Program-made: the position numbers and the translations under genes
Assembly (NCBI GenBank): GCA_044359885.1
Contig: JBIKLI010000226.1
Coordinates: 1-7,238 of the forward strand
Reading direction: 5' to 3'
DNA from: CAIOSQ01 sp044359885
Lineage (GTDB): Bacteria; Pseudomonadota; Alphaproteobacteria; CACIAM-22H2
DNA length: 7,238 bases
The notes under the pieces: model-generated
Seen by the model: only the letters and a program-made list of their open reading frames with translations
What the model was told of the DNA's origin: nothing
Databases searched by the model: none
In this document: piece after piece, positions 1 to 6,327 of the stretch
Numbering within the stretch: position 1 is the first letter of the stretch
How the letters are laid out: each line of letters opens with the position of its first letter

Positions 1-165
1 TGCGACGGGATCCTCGCGCATCGTCGCCTCAGCCGGCGGGTGCCGGCCGGTAGCCCGGACGGCCGAAGAGGGGGGCGGTGTCCGGCCGGGCGCATCGCGC
101 GCATGCAGGACGGGGGATCGGGCTCATCGGGCGTTCGTCTCCAGCGACGGACAGGCCGGCCCGGG
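1..165. other. Leader region upstream of trpS, no supported gene
   Basis: I find no convincing coding region here. Plus-strand frame 3 is open from the window edge to a TAG at 51-53 (16 codons, Arg/Pro/Ala-rich) and could be the tail of an upstream gene in the same direction, but it is too short to identify. The other plus frames read as low-complexity Arg/Gly-rich sequence. Positions 32-47 form a short GC hairpin (GCCGGC, 4-base loop, GCCGGC) that might belong to the end of an upstream transcript. The minus strand is open here only as the shadow of trpS. Confidence 0.5.
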
Positions 166-182
166 TTGACCCGCCGGGCCGG
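156..182. repeat. 9-bp perfect inverted repeat around the trpS -35 box
   Basis: CCGGCCCGG (156-164) and CCGGGCCGG (174-182) are exact reverse complements separated by nine bases that hold most of the TTGACC box. It may be an operator-like site for trpS control or the terminator stem of an upstream transcript. No T-run follows. In DNA this GC-rich such a palindrome can also arise by chance. Confidence 0.4.
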
Positions 183-195
183 GCTCGGCCATAAC
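166..195 (+). promoter_or_regulatory. Candidate sigma70-type promoter for trpS
   Basis: A -35-like TTGACC (166-171, five of six matches to TTGACA) is followed after 18 bases by a -10-like CATAAC (190-195, four of six matches to TATAAT). It stands out because the surrounding DNA is almost pure GC. Transcription would start near 202, leaving a leader of about 37 bases before the trpS ATG. The -35 lies within the loop of an inverted repeat (156-164/174-182). This was found by eye only, and alphaproteobacterial promoters are often degenerate. Confidence 0.45.
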
Positions 196-238
196 CCGCG
201 CGTCGCCTGAACCATCGGGGCCGGAGCCGTCGCGCATC

Positions 239-1237
239 ATGAACCGCATCTTCTCGGGCATCCAGCCCACGGGCAATCTCCATCTCGGCAACTATCTGGG
301 CGCGATCCGCAACTGGGTGAAGCTGCAGCGCGACTTCGAGTGCATCTTCTGCATCGTCGACCTGCACGCCGTCACCGTGCCCCAGGAGCCGGCGGCGCTG
401 CGCAACGCCACGCGCGAGGTGACCGCAGCCTATATCGCCTCGGGGATCGACGCCGAAAGCTGCATCATCTTCAACCAGTCGACCGTGCCGGGTCATTCCG
501 AGCTGGCGTGGCTGTTCAGCTGCCTCACGCCGCTGGGCTGGCTCAATCGCATGACCCAGTTCAAGGAGAAGGCCGGCAAGCAGCGCGACAACGCCGGTCT
601 GGGGCTCTACGCCTATCCCGTCCTGATGGCGGCCGACATCCTGCTCTACAAGGGCACGCATGTCCCGGTCGGCGAAGACCAGAAGCAGCACCTGGAACTG
701 GCGCGCGACATCGCCGGCGCCTTCAACCGGCGCTACGGGGTCGAGTATTTCCCGCTGCCCGAGCCGCAGATCTTCGGCGCCGCGACGCGGGTGATGAGCC
801 TGCGCGACGGCACCAAGAAGATGAGCAAGTCGGACGCGTCGGAATTCAGCCGCCTCAACCTGACCGACGGCGCGGACGCGATCGCCGACAAGATCCGCAA
901 GGCCAAGACCGATCCGCATCCGCTGCCCGGGTCGGTGGCGGGTCTCGAAGGGCGTCCGGAGGCGGAGAACCTGCTCGGCATCTACGCCGCGCTCACCGAC
1001 AAGACGCTCGAGGCGGTGGTCGCGGAATTCGCCGGCGCCCAGTTCTCGACCTTCAAGGGCGCGCTCGCCGACATCGCGGTCGCCGTGCTCGGCCCGATCG
1101 GCGCCGAAATGAAGCGGCTGATGGCCGATCCGGCCTATGTCGACGGCGTCCTTCGCCGCGGCGCCGACAAGGCCAATGCCATAGCGGCGCCGCACCTGCG
1201 CGAGGTCCAGGACCTGATCGGCTTCCTGCGGCCGTGA
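239..1237 (+). CDS. trpS: Tryptophanyl-tRNA synthetase (TrpRS)
   Basis: This cytoplasmic class I aminoacyl-tRNA synthetase charges tRNA-Trp with tryptophan using ATP. The protein has 332 residues, the usual length for bacterial TrpRS. The N-terminus reads GIQPTGNLHLGNYLGA, with the class I HIGH-type motif as HLGN (residues 15-18). The second ATP-binding motif is a canonical KMSKS (194-198). D133, in the MAADIL segment, matches the conserved Asp that recognises the tryptophan indole. The GEDQ motif (145-148) is also intact. The ATG start gives the standard N-terminus, with a GGAG (223-226) 12 bases upstream, somewhat far for a ribosome site. Its TGA overlaps the GTG of the next gene (GTGA), so the two are probably cotranscribed. 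No truncation or missing motif is visible. Confidence 0.97.
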   Translation: MNRIFSGIQPTGNLHLGNYLGAIRNWVKLQRDFECIFCIVDLHAVTVPQEPAALRNATREVTAAYIASGIDAESCIIFNQSTVPGHSELAWLFSCLTPLGWLNRMTQFKEKAGKQRDNAGLGLYAYPVLMAADILLYKGTHVPVGEDQKQHLELARDIAGAFNRRYGVEYFPLPEPQIFGAATRVMSLRDGTKKMSKSDASEFSRLNLTDGADAIADKIRKAKTDPHPLPGSVAGLEGRPEAENLLGIYAALTDKTLEAVVAEFAGAQFSTFKGALADIAVAVLGPIGAEMKRLMADPAYVDGVLRRGADKANAIAAPHLREVQDLIGFLRP

Positions 1238-1878
1238 CCGCGGAGACCGCGCTCTACCCGCCGGTCAAGGCCTTCCTCGAGGCGCAGGGCTACGCGGTGA
1301 AGGGCGAGGTGCGGGGCTGCGACGCGGTCGGCGTGCGCGGCTCGGAAGAACCCGTGATCGTCGAACTCAAGCGCGGTTTCAGCCTCGACCTCGTCCTCCA
1401 GGGCGTCGATCGTCTCGCGCTCAGCCCGCATGTCTATCTCGCCGTGGGCGCCTGGCCGCGGCGCCAGGCGGCGGTCGTCAGGCTCTGCCGTCGCCTCGGC
1501 CTCGGTCTCATGGTCGTGCGCCGCGGCCATGTCGAGGTTCTCGCCGACCCCACCCCGTATGTTCCGCGCCGCGACCGCAAGGAAACAAGGCGTCTGCTGG
1601 GCGAGCATGCCCGGCGTCGCGGCGATCCCAGCGCTGGCGGCGCCACGCGGCTGCCGGTCATGACCGCCTATCGCCAGGAAGCGCTGCGCTGCGCGACGCT
1701 GCTGGAGACGAACGGCCCGATGGCGCTCGCCGACCTGCGTGCCGCCGGCGACGTGCCGCAGGCGGCCCGCATCCTGCAGCGCGACGTCTATGGATGGTTC
1801 GAGCGCACGGGCCGCGGCGTCTACGGCCTGTCGCCGGGCGGACGGGCCGCCCTGCAGCGCTTCGGGCGGATGGGCTGA
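1234..1878 (+). CDS. DUF2161 family protein, PD-(D/E)XK nuclease-like with C-terminal winged helix
   Basis: The 214-residue protein resembles the DUF2161 family, often labelled a putative phosphodiesterase and common in alphaproteobacteria. Its true substrate is unknown to me. Residues 1-110 look like a compact PD-(D/E)XK fold: D30 in CDAVGV, then a beta strand carrying E44 and K46 (VIVELKRG), then Q56 on the following helix. These are the expected metal-binding and catalytic positions. Residues 110-140 are an Arg-rich linker. Residues 143-205 look like a winged helix, with ETNGPMALADLRAAG followed by a wing-like YGWFERTGRGVYGLS. I chose the GTG at 1234 because it overlaps the trpS stop and begins the family-like VTAETALYPPVKAFLEAQGY. 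The frame stays open further upstream inside trpS, but that part is the Arg-rich shadow of trpS. No clear ribosome site precedes the GTG, so translation probably depends on coupling to trpS. Confidence 0.82.
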   Translation: MTAETALYPPVKAFLEAQGYAVKGEVRGCDAVGVRGSEEPVIVELKRGFSLDLVLQGVDRLALSPHVYLAVGAWPRRQAAVVRLCRRLGLGLMVVRRGHVEVLADPTPYVPRRDRKETRRLLGEHARRRGDPSAGGATRLPVMTAYRQEALRCATLLETNGPMALADLRAAGDVPQAARILQRDVYGWFERTGRGVYGLSPGGRAALQRFGRMG

Positions 1879-2008
1879 GCCGGTCATGCGCCGGCCGAGC
1901 GCTTCGCCGTTCGGGCATCCGGTCGCCGCGGGATGGCAAGACCGGCCAATCGCTCCTTGCCAGTTGCCGCGCGCCATGTCGTCGCGTCCGGCCGGCGTGC
2001 GATCGAGG

Positions 2009-3388
2009 ATGCGTCGCCTGCTGCTCGCCGCCGGGATGCTCGCAGCCCTGCCGGCCGTGGCCGACCAGCGGTTCGACGCCATCCTGGCGGGACATGGGAT
2101 CCTTCCCGCCTCCACCATGGTGCCGCCGCCGGCGGACGCGCCGCGCGACGCGCTGCTGTCGGGAAAGTTCGCGGGACCGGGCAATCTGCGCAACGACAAC
2201 CCGGGCGCTGTCATGGGCGACACGGGGGCGCTGCATGGCGGGCGGCCCACGGGGATCGCGTTTCCCTTCTTGGGGCAACCGGTCCAGGGTTTCTCCGGGA
2301 TCCGGCCGGTGGCCGGCGAACCGGGCAGCTTCTGGGTCCTGACCGACAACGGCTTCGGCAGCCGGCGCAACAGCCCCGATTCGCTGCTGATGCTCCATAA
2401 GATCCGGCCGGACTGGCAGGACGGCCAGGTCGTGCGGCTGCAGACGATCTTCCTTCGCGATCCTCTGCGCCGGGTGCCGTTCCGCATCGCCTACGAGGGC
2501 AGCGAGCCACGTCACCTGACCGGTGCCGATTTCGATCCGGAGAGCATCCAGCCGCTCGCCGACGGCAGTTTCATGATCGGCGACGAGTTCGGTCCGTTCC
2601 TGATCCATGTCGCGGCCGACGGCGTCGTGCAGCGGGTGATCGAGACGCGCATGGACGGCGAGGTCCTGATGTCGCCCGACCATCCGGCGCTGCAGGTGCC
2701 GGGGAGTCCGGCAGCAGGCGTCGCGTTCCGCGTGCGCCGGTCCGGCGGCTTCGAGGGCCTGGCGCTGAAGCCCGACGGCCAGTCGTTATGGGCGATGCTG
2801 GAGCAACCGCTCTTCGCGCCGAACGGCGACCAGGCGGAGGGCCAGTTCCTTCGCATCCTCGAATTCAGCCTGCCGCGAATGGAATGGACCGGACATACGC
2901 TGCGCTATCGCCTCGAACCCGGCGCCACTGCGATCGGGGACATCGATTTCGTCGACGCGAGCCGCGCGCTGGTGATCGAGCGGGACAACGGCGAGGGCGA
3001 CCCCGGTTCCGCCTGCGCCCGTGGCGTGCGTCCGACGGCGGCGCGCCCGTGCTTTCCCCTGCCGGCGCGGTTCAAGCGGATCTATCTGGCCGATTTCGCG
3101 CAGACCGACGGCGACGGCTTCGTGCGGAAGATCGGTCATGTCGACCTGATGGCGATCCGCGACCCCGATCGCCGCAGCCGTCTGCGCGACGACCGTCCCG
3201 CAGATGCGCCGCGAGACCGGTTCACGTTCCCGTTCTTCACCATCGAAGGCATCGCGATGGTCGACGGCGAGCATGTCGTCGTCGGAAACGACAACAACCT
3301 GCCCGCCAGCGCGGGGCGCCGTTTCTTCCAGGCCGACGACAACGAGATCATCCTGCTGCGCGTGACCGAATTCCTCGCCGCCCGCTGA
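2009..3388 (+). CDS. Secreted phytase-like / esterase-like protein (PF13449-type)
   Basis: This is a probable periplasmic protein of the 'esterase-like activity of phytase' family, predicted to form a beta-propeller. Its actual substrate is unknown. From the ATG at 2009 it has 459 residues and starts with a textbook signal peptide: MRR, a Leu/Ala core, and AVA before DQ, with likely cleavage after residue 18. Family-like segments follow in order: GFSGIRP (94-100), TDNGFG, GDEFGPF (191-197), GGFEGLAL (246-253), LWAMLEQPL, ERDNGEGD (324-331), IEGIA (around E413) and GNDNN (426-430). The repeated acidic/Asn motifs could bind metal or phosphate. The mature protein has only two cysteines, C336 and C348, which could form a disulfide. 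The start is uncertain: GAGG abuts the ATG at 2009, too close for a normal ribosome site. In-frame ATGs at 1976 (11 residues longer) and 1886 (41 longer) would bury the signal peptide. It lies about 130 bases after the DUF2161 gene, so it may have its own promoter. Confidence 0.83.
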   Translation: MRRLLLAAGMLAALPAVADQRFDAILAGHGILPASTMVPPPADAPRDALLSGKFAGPGNLRNDNPGAVMGDTGALHGGRPTGIAFPFLGQPVQGFSGIRPVAGEPGSFWVLTDNGFGSRRNSPDSLLMLHKIRPDWQDGQVVRLQTIFLRDPLRRVPFRIAYEGSEPRHLTGADFDPESIQPLADGSFMIGDEFGPFLIHVAADGVVQRVIETRMDGEVLMSPDHPALQVPGSPAAGVAFRVRRSGGFEGLALKPDGQSLWAMLEQPLFAPNGDQAEGQFLRILEFSLPRMEWTGHTLRYRLEPGATAIGDIDFVDASRALVIERDNGEGDPGSACARGVRPTAARPCFPLPARFKRIYLADFAQTDGDGFVRKIGHVDLMAIRDPDRRSRLRDDRPADAPRDRFTFPFFTIEGIAMVDGEHVVVGNDNNLPASAGRRFFQADDNEIILLRVTEFLAAR

Positions 3389-3395
3389 AGGCGGC

Positions 3396-3420
3396 GCGCC
3401 GGGGGGCCATCCCCCGGCGC
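3396..3420. terminator. GC-rich hairpin between convergent genes, likely bidirectional terminator
   Basis: GCGCCGGGGG (3396-3405) pairs perfectly with CCCCCGGCGC (3411-3420) around a 5-base loop (GCCAT). It begins 8 bases after the phytase-like stop and ends 5 bases before the last codon of the minus-strand operon, in the only gap between the two blocks. No T-run follows on either strand. It therefore fits a strong stem that works in both directions, perhaps with Rho, rather than a classic intrinsic terminator. Confidence 0.7.
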
Positions 3421-3425
3421 CGGCA

Positions 3426-4409
3426 TCAGGCCGCGAGCAGCCGGATGTAGTCCTCGAGCGCGATGTTGCCGCCCGACAGCACGACGCCGATCGTTCGCGG
3501 CGCGCCGGAGACCTTGCCCGCCAGCACGGCGCCGAGCGCGATGGCGCCCGACGGCTCGCAGACGAGCTTGAGATGGACGAAGGCCGCGCGCATGCCGGCG
3601 ACCGCCTCGGCATCGGTCACGCTGACGCCCTCGGCGATCGCATCCTGCGCGGCGCCGAAGGGGACCGCGCCGGGCGTCGCGGCCTGCAGCGCGTCGCAGA
3701 TCGAGCGCGCGCCCGGCACCACGCGCTGGCGAGCGCCGGCGTCGAGCGAGCGGCGCAGATCGTCGAAGCCTTCGGGCTCGGCGCCGATCACCCGCGTCCT
3801 GGGCGACAGCTTGCGCACCGCGAGCGCCACGCCCGCGATCAGGCCGCTGCCGCCGACCGGCACGACCAGGGCATCGAGGGTCTGGCCGCGCGCGGCGGCC
3901 TGGCGCAGGATCTCGATGCCGCAGGACGCCTGGCCGGCGACGACATACTCGTCGTCGAACGGGTGGAGCTTGGTCAGGCCGCGCTGCGCGGCGATCGACA
4001 TCGCCAGTTCGTTCGCGGCCTCCTCGCGGTTGCGTGCGCCGTGCTCGGACAGGACCACCTCGGCGCCGTAGCCGCGCGTGGCGTCGATCTTCGTGCGCGG
4101 TGCGTCCACCGGCATGACGATCGTGACCGCCACGCCGGCGGCGGCACCCGCCGCGGCGAGGGCCTGGGCGAAATTGCCCGAGGAAAAGGCGATCACGCCG
4201 CGGGCGCGCTCTTCCGCCGTCAGCCGGGACAGCCGGAAGCACGCGCCGCGATACTTGAACGAGCCGGTGCGCTGCAGGTTGTCCGCCTTGCACAGCACCT
4301 GCGCTCCGGCCTGCGCGTCGAGGCCCGGCGAGGCGACCAGCGGCGTCTCGACGATCAGCGGCCGCAGCGTGCGTGCCGCTTGCGCGATCAGGTCGAACCC
4401 GACGCTCAC
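3426..4409 (-). CDS. Threonine/serine dehydratase family PLP enzyme, serine racemase-like active site
   Basis: This 327-residue fold-type II PLP enzyme would deaminate serine, threonine or a related hydroxy-amino acid to a keto acid plus ammonia, or racemise serine. The PLP lysine is K52 in TGSFKYRGA. The substrate/cofactor loop is SSGNF (76-80), the glycine-rich phosphate loop is GGSGL (186-190), and S312 in LSGGN sits where the family contacts the PLP ring nitrogen. Compared with serine racemase, S77 matches the second catalytic serine, and E211 and D217 (EPEGFDD) match the Mg2+ ligands. Two oddities are F80 where His is usual after SSGN, and GQAS (159-162) instead of GQGT. There is no C-terminal ACT domain, so this is not a biosynthetic IlvA with isoleucine feedback. 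The GTG at 4409 overlaps the previous gene's stop (GTGA), and a strong GGAGGG (4424-4419) lies 9 bases upstream. It is the last gene of the operon. A 3-hydroxyaspartate ammonia-lyase is an alternative. Confidence 0.9.
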   Translation of the reverse strand: MSVGFDLIAQAARTLRPLIVETPLVASPGLDAQAGAQVLCKADNLQRTGSFKYRGACFRLSRLTAEERARGVIAFSSGNFAQALAAAGAAAGVAVTIVMPVDAPRTKIDATRGYGAEVVLSEHGARNREEAANELAMSIAAQRGLTKLHPFDDEYVVAGQASCGIEILRQAAARGQTLDALVVPVGGSGLIAGVALAVRKLSPRTRVIGAEPEGFDDLRRSLDAGARQRVVPGARSICDALQAATPGAVPFGAAQDAIAEGVSVTDAEAVAGMRAAFVHLKLVCEPSGAIALGAVLAGKVSGAPRTIGVVLSGGNIALEDYIRLLAA

Positions 4410-5350
4410 GCGGCCGTGCCCTCCGCGCCGGCGCCGCAGACCAGCGCGCAGACCCGTGCGCCCGCCGGCGGTACGATCGCGCCCGTCATCAGCGCCGCCA
4501 CCGTGGCAGCCCCGCTGGGGTCGGCGGCGACGTTCATCTCGCGCCACAGCCAGCGGCTGGCCGCGTCCATGTCGTCGTCCTCGATCAGCACGATGTCGTC
4601 CACGTGGCGGCGGACGATCTCGAAATTGATCGCCTCGGTGCGTCGCGCGGCCAGCGTCGGCACGCGCGTGGTGACGCGGTCGAGCTCCACGAGTTCGCCG
4701 CGGCGCAGCGAGTCGTGCATGCTTGCCGCACCGGTCGGCTGGACGCCGACGATGCGCAGCTGCGGCCGGATCGCCTTGGCGGCGAGGGCCATGCCGGCGA
4801 TCAGCCCGCCGCCGCCGATCGCGACCACCAGCAGGTCGAGATCGGGCATCTGGTCGAGCAGTTCCAGCGCCGTCGTGCCCTGGCCGGCGATGACCAGCGG
4901 GTCGGCGAAGGCGTGGATGTAGGTGGGCCCGGTCTCGGCGAAGGCCAGCGCGTCCTTGTTGGCCTCGAACCAGGAGGCGCCGCCGACGACCAGCTTCGCG
5001 CCATAGCCCTCGATCTTCCTGGCCTTGGCGGGCGCGACGCCGGTCGGCACGAAGATCGTGGCCGGAACCTTCGCCAGCATCCCGGCATACGCGACGGCGA
5101 TGCCGTGATTGCCGCCCGAGGCGGTGACCAGCCCGCGCGCGACCGCGTCGGGCGGCAGCGCGCGCAGCTTCGACATCGCGCCGCGCGCCTTGAAGGATCC
5201 GGTGACCTGCAGGCATTCCAGCTTCAGCCACAGCTCGGCCTGCGGCGCGATCGGCGCGCGCGCCAGCGTGGCCTGGAACATCGGCGTGACGCGCACGCCC
5301 CCGGCGATGCGGCTGCGGGCGGCGCGGACGTCGTCGATGGTGATCATCAT
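4406..5350 (-). CDS. Threonine/serine dehydratase family PLP enzyme (ammonia-lyase)
   Basis: This 314-residue fold-type II PLP enzyme is predicted to convert threonine and/or serine to 2-oxobutanoate or pyruvate plus ammonia. The PLP lysine is K54 in TGSFKARGA. The loop SGGNHG (78-83), GQGT (156-159) and the phosphate-binding GGGGL (179-183) are intact. The C-terminal cofactor motif is CGAG (305-308) rather than SGGN. Unlike its downstream neighbour it has Gly79 where serine racemase has its second catalytic Ser, and Q204/S210 where the Mg2+ ligands would be, so simple dehydratase chemistry is more likely than racemisation. It has no regulatory ACT domain. The ATG at 5350 overlaps the preceding ABC ATPase stop (ATGA). 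A second ATG follows at 5347, and a GGGA upstream is better spaced for that one, so the true start may be one codon later. The protein is clearly different from the downstream paralogue throughout, which argues against recent duplication. Confidence 0.91.
   Translation of the reverse strand: MMITIDDVRAARSRIAGGVRVTPMFQATLARAPIAPQAELWLKLECLQVTGSFKARGAMSKLRALPPDAVARGLVTASGGNHGIAVAYAGMLAKVPATIFVPTGVAPAKARKIEGYGAKLVVGGASWFEANKDALAFAETGPTYIHAFADPLVIAGQGTTALELLDQMPDLDLLVVAIGGGGLIAGMALAAKAIRPQLRIVGVQPTGAASMHDSLRRGELVELDRVTTRVPTLAARRTEAINFEIVRRHVDDIVLIEDDDMDAASRWLWREMNVAADPSGAATVAALMTGAIVPPAGARVCALVCGAGAEGTAA
4419..4424 (-). promoter_or_regulatory. Strong ribosome binding site supporting the GTG start at 4409
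   Basis: On the minus strand GGAGGG lies 9 bases before the GTG at 4409, inside the Glu-Gly codons near the end of the upstream dehydratase gene. It supports the GTG start and suggests the last enzyme can recruit ribosomes directly as well as by overlap coupling. Confidence 0.6.
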
Positions 5351-6327
5351 GTTCCCGGTGGCGTGACGAGATGGCAGGCGACCTTGCGCCCGTCGCCGGA
5401 CGGCGCCAGAGCCGGCTCCAGGCGCGCGCAGGTCTCGGTGGCGTGCGGGCAGCGCGTGCGGAACCGGCAGCCCGAGGGGGGATCGATGGCGCTGGGGACG
5501 TCGCCGGTCAAGACGATGCGCTGCTTGGCCCGCGCCGAGCCGGGCTCCGGGACGGCGGACAGCAGCGCCTTGGTGTAGGGGTGCTGCGGCGCGGCGAAGA
5601 GCGCGTCGCGCGTCGCCTCCTCGACGATCTTGCCCAGATACATGACCGCGATCCGGCTGGCCATGTAGCGCACGACGGCGAGATTGTGCGAGATGAAGAT
5701 GTAGCCGAGGCCGCGCTCGCGCTGCAGGTCGAGCATCAGGTTCAGGACCTGGGCCTGGATCGACACGTCGAGGGCCGAGACGGGCTCGTCGCAGACGATA
5801 AGCTTCGGGTCGAGGGCGAGCGCGCGGGCGATGCCGATGCGCTGGCGCTGCCCGCCCGAGAATTCGTGCGGGTGACGCGCGGCGTGCGCCGACGCGAGGC
5901 CGACGCGCTCGAGCAGCTGTCCCACGCGCCGCGCGCGCTCGGAGCGGTCGCCGACCCCGTGCACGACCAGCGGCTCGGCGACGATCCGGCCGACGGTCAT
6001 TCGCGGATCGAGCGAGCCGAACGGATCCTGGAAGATGATCTGCATGTCCCGGCGCAGCTCGCGCAGCCGCGCCGGCGGCTCGCGGCGCAGGTCCCGGCCC
6101 TGGAACAGGATCGTCCCGGAATCCGGTTCGATCAGCCGCAGGATCAGCCGCCCGGTCGTCGACTTGCCGCAGCCGGACTCGCCGACCAGGGCGAGCGTCT
6201 CGCCGGATGCGACGGACAGATCGACGCCGTCGACGGCGCGAACCACCTGCGGCGCGCGTTCGAACAGCCCGGCCTTGCCGGCGGGGAAATGCTTCACGAG
6301 CCCGGTCGCCTGCAGCAGCGCGGTCAT
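5347..6327 (-). CDS. Oligo/dipeptide ABC transporter ATP-binding protein (DppF/OppF type)
   Basis: This is one of the two cytoplasmic ATPases that power a peptide-type (Dpp/Opp/nickel) ABC importer; the full-length protein has 326 residues. Walker A is GESGCGKST (49-57), the Q-loop glutamine is Q100 (IIFQDP), the signature is SGGQRQR (157-163), Walker B is LIVCDEP (176-182), the D-loop is SALD (184-187), and the switch histidine is H214 (ISHN). The N-terminal VKHFPAGKAGLFERAPQVVRAVDG is typical of the F-subunit. The C-terminal oligopeptide-transporter extension begins at HPYTKALLSAVP (about 249-260) and holds four cysteines (C287, C293, C300, C318), the pattern that coordinates a 4Fe-4S cluster in some Dpp-family ATPases. 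The ATG at 6327 overlaps the stop of the D-type ATPase (ATGA), and its stop overlaps the start of the first dehydratase. Cargo cannot be read from an ATPase; no binding protein or permease lies in the window. Confidence 0.95.
   Translation of the reverse strand: MTALLQATGLVKHFPAGKAGLFERAPQVVRAVDGVDLSVASGETLALVGESGCGKSTTGRLILRLIEPDSGTILFQGRDLRREPPARLRELRRDMQIIFQDPFGSLDPRMTVGRIVAEPLVVHGVGDRSERARRVGQLLERVGLASAHAARHPHEFSGGQRQRIGIARALALDPKLIVCDEPVSALDVSIQAQVLNLMLDLQRERGLGYIFISHNLAVVRYMASRIAVMYLGKIVEEATRDALFAAPQHPYTKALLSAVPEPGSARAKQRIVLTGDVPSAIDPPSGCRFRTRCPHATETCARLEPALAPSGDGRKVACHLVTPPGT

Noticed and set aside
29..1195. Long minus-strand open frame opposite trpS (388 codons)
   Set aside because: It is antisense to a full set of TrpRS motifs, and its translation is Arg/Gly/Ala-rich without recognisable domains. 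In very GC-rich DNA such shadow frames are expected.
340..1233. Upstream in-frame extension of the DUF2161 reading frame within trpS
   Set aside because: The extension encodes Arg-rich low-complexity sequence typical of a shifted frame, while family-like sequence begins exactly at the GTG at 1234.
1879..1895. Short hairpin right after the DUF2161 stop (GCCGG, 7-base loop, CCGGC)
   Set aside because: A stem of five base pairs without a T-run is too weak and too likely by chance in this composition to call a terminator.
1957..1990. TTGCCA as a possible -35 box for the phytase-like gene
   Set aside because: No -10-like sequence occurs at 16-18 bases downstream; the region there is CG-rich.
1739..2008. 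Earlier starts for the phytase-like protein, including ones inside the DUF2161 gene
   Set aside because: Residues before position 2009 look like non-coding or shadow sequence, and an earlier start would place 11 to about 90 residues ahead of an otherwise ideal signal peptide. The start at 1976 remains possible.
3426..5231. Fusion of the two dehydratases into one 601-residue protein
   Set aside because: The upstream half of that frame is the shifted frame of dehydratase A, not its protein. The real first enzyme is read in another frame and ends at the GTGA overlap.
3426..5350. Recent tandem duplication of the two dehydratases
   Set aside because: Beyond the shared PLP-family motifs the two proteins differ throughout, including the SSGN/SGGN, GQAS/GQGT and SGGN/CGAG motifs, so they are distant paralogues placed side by side.
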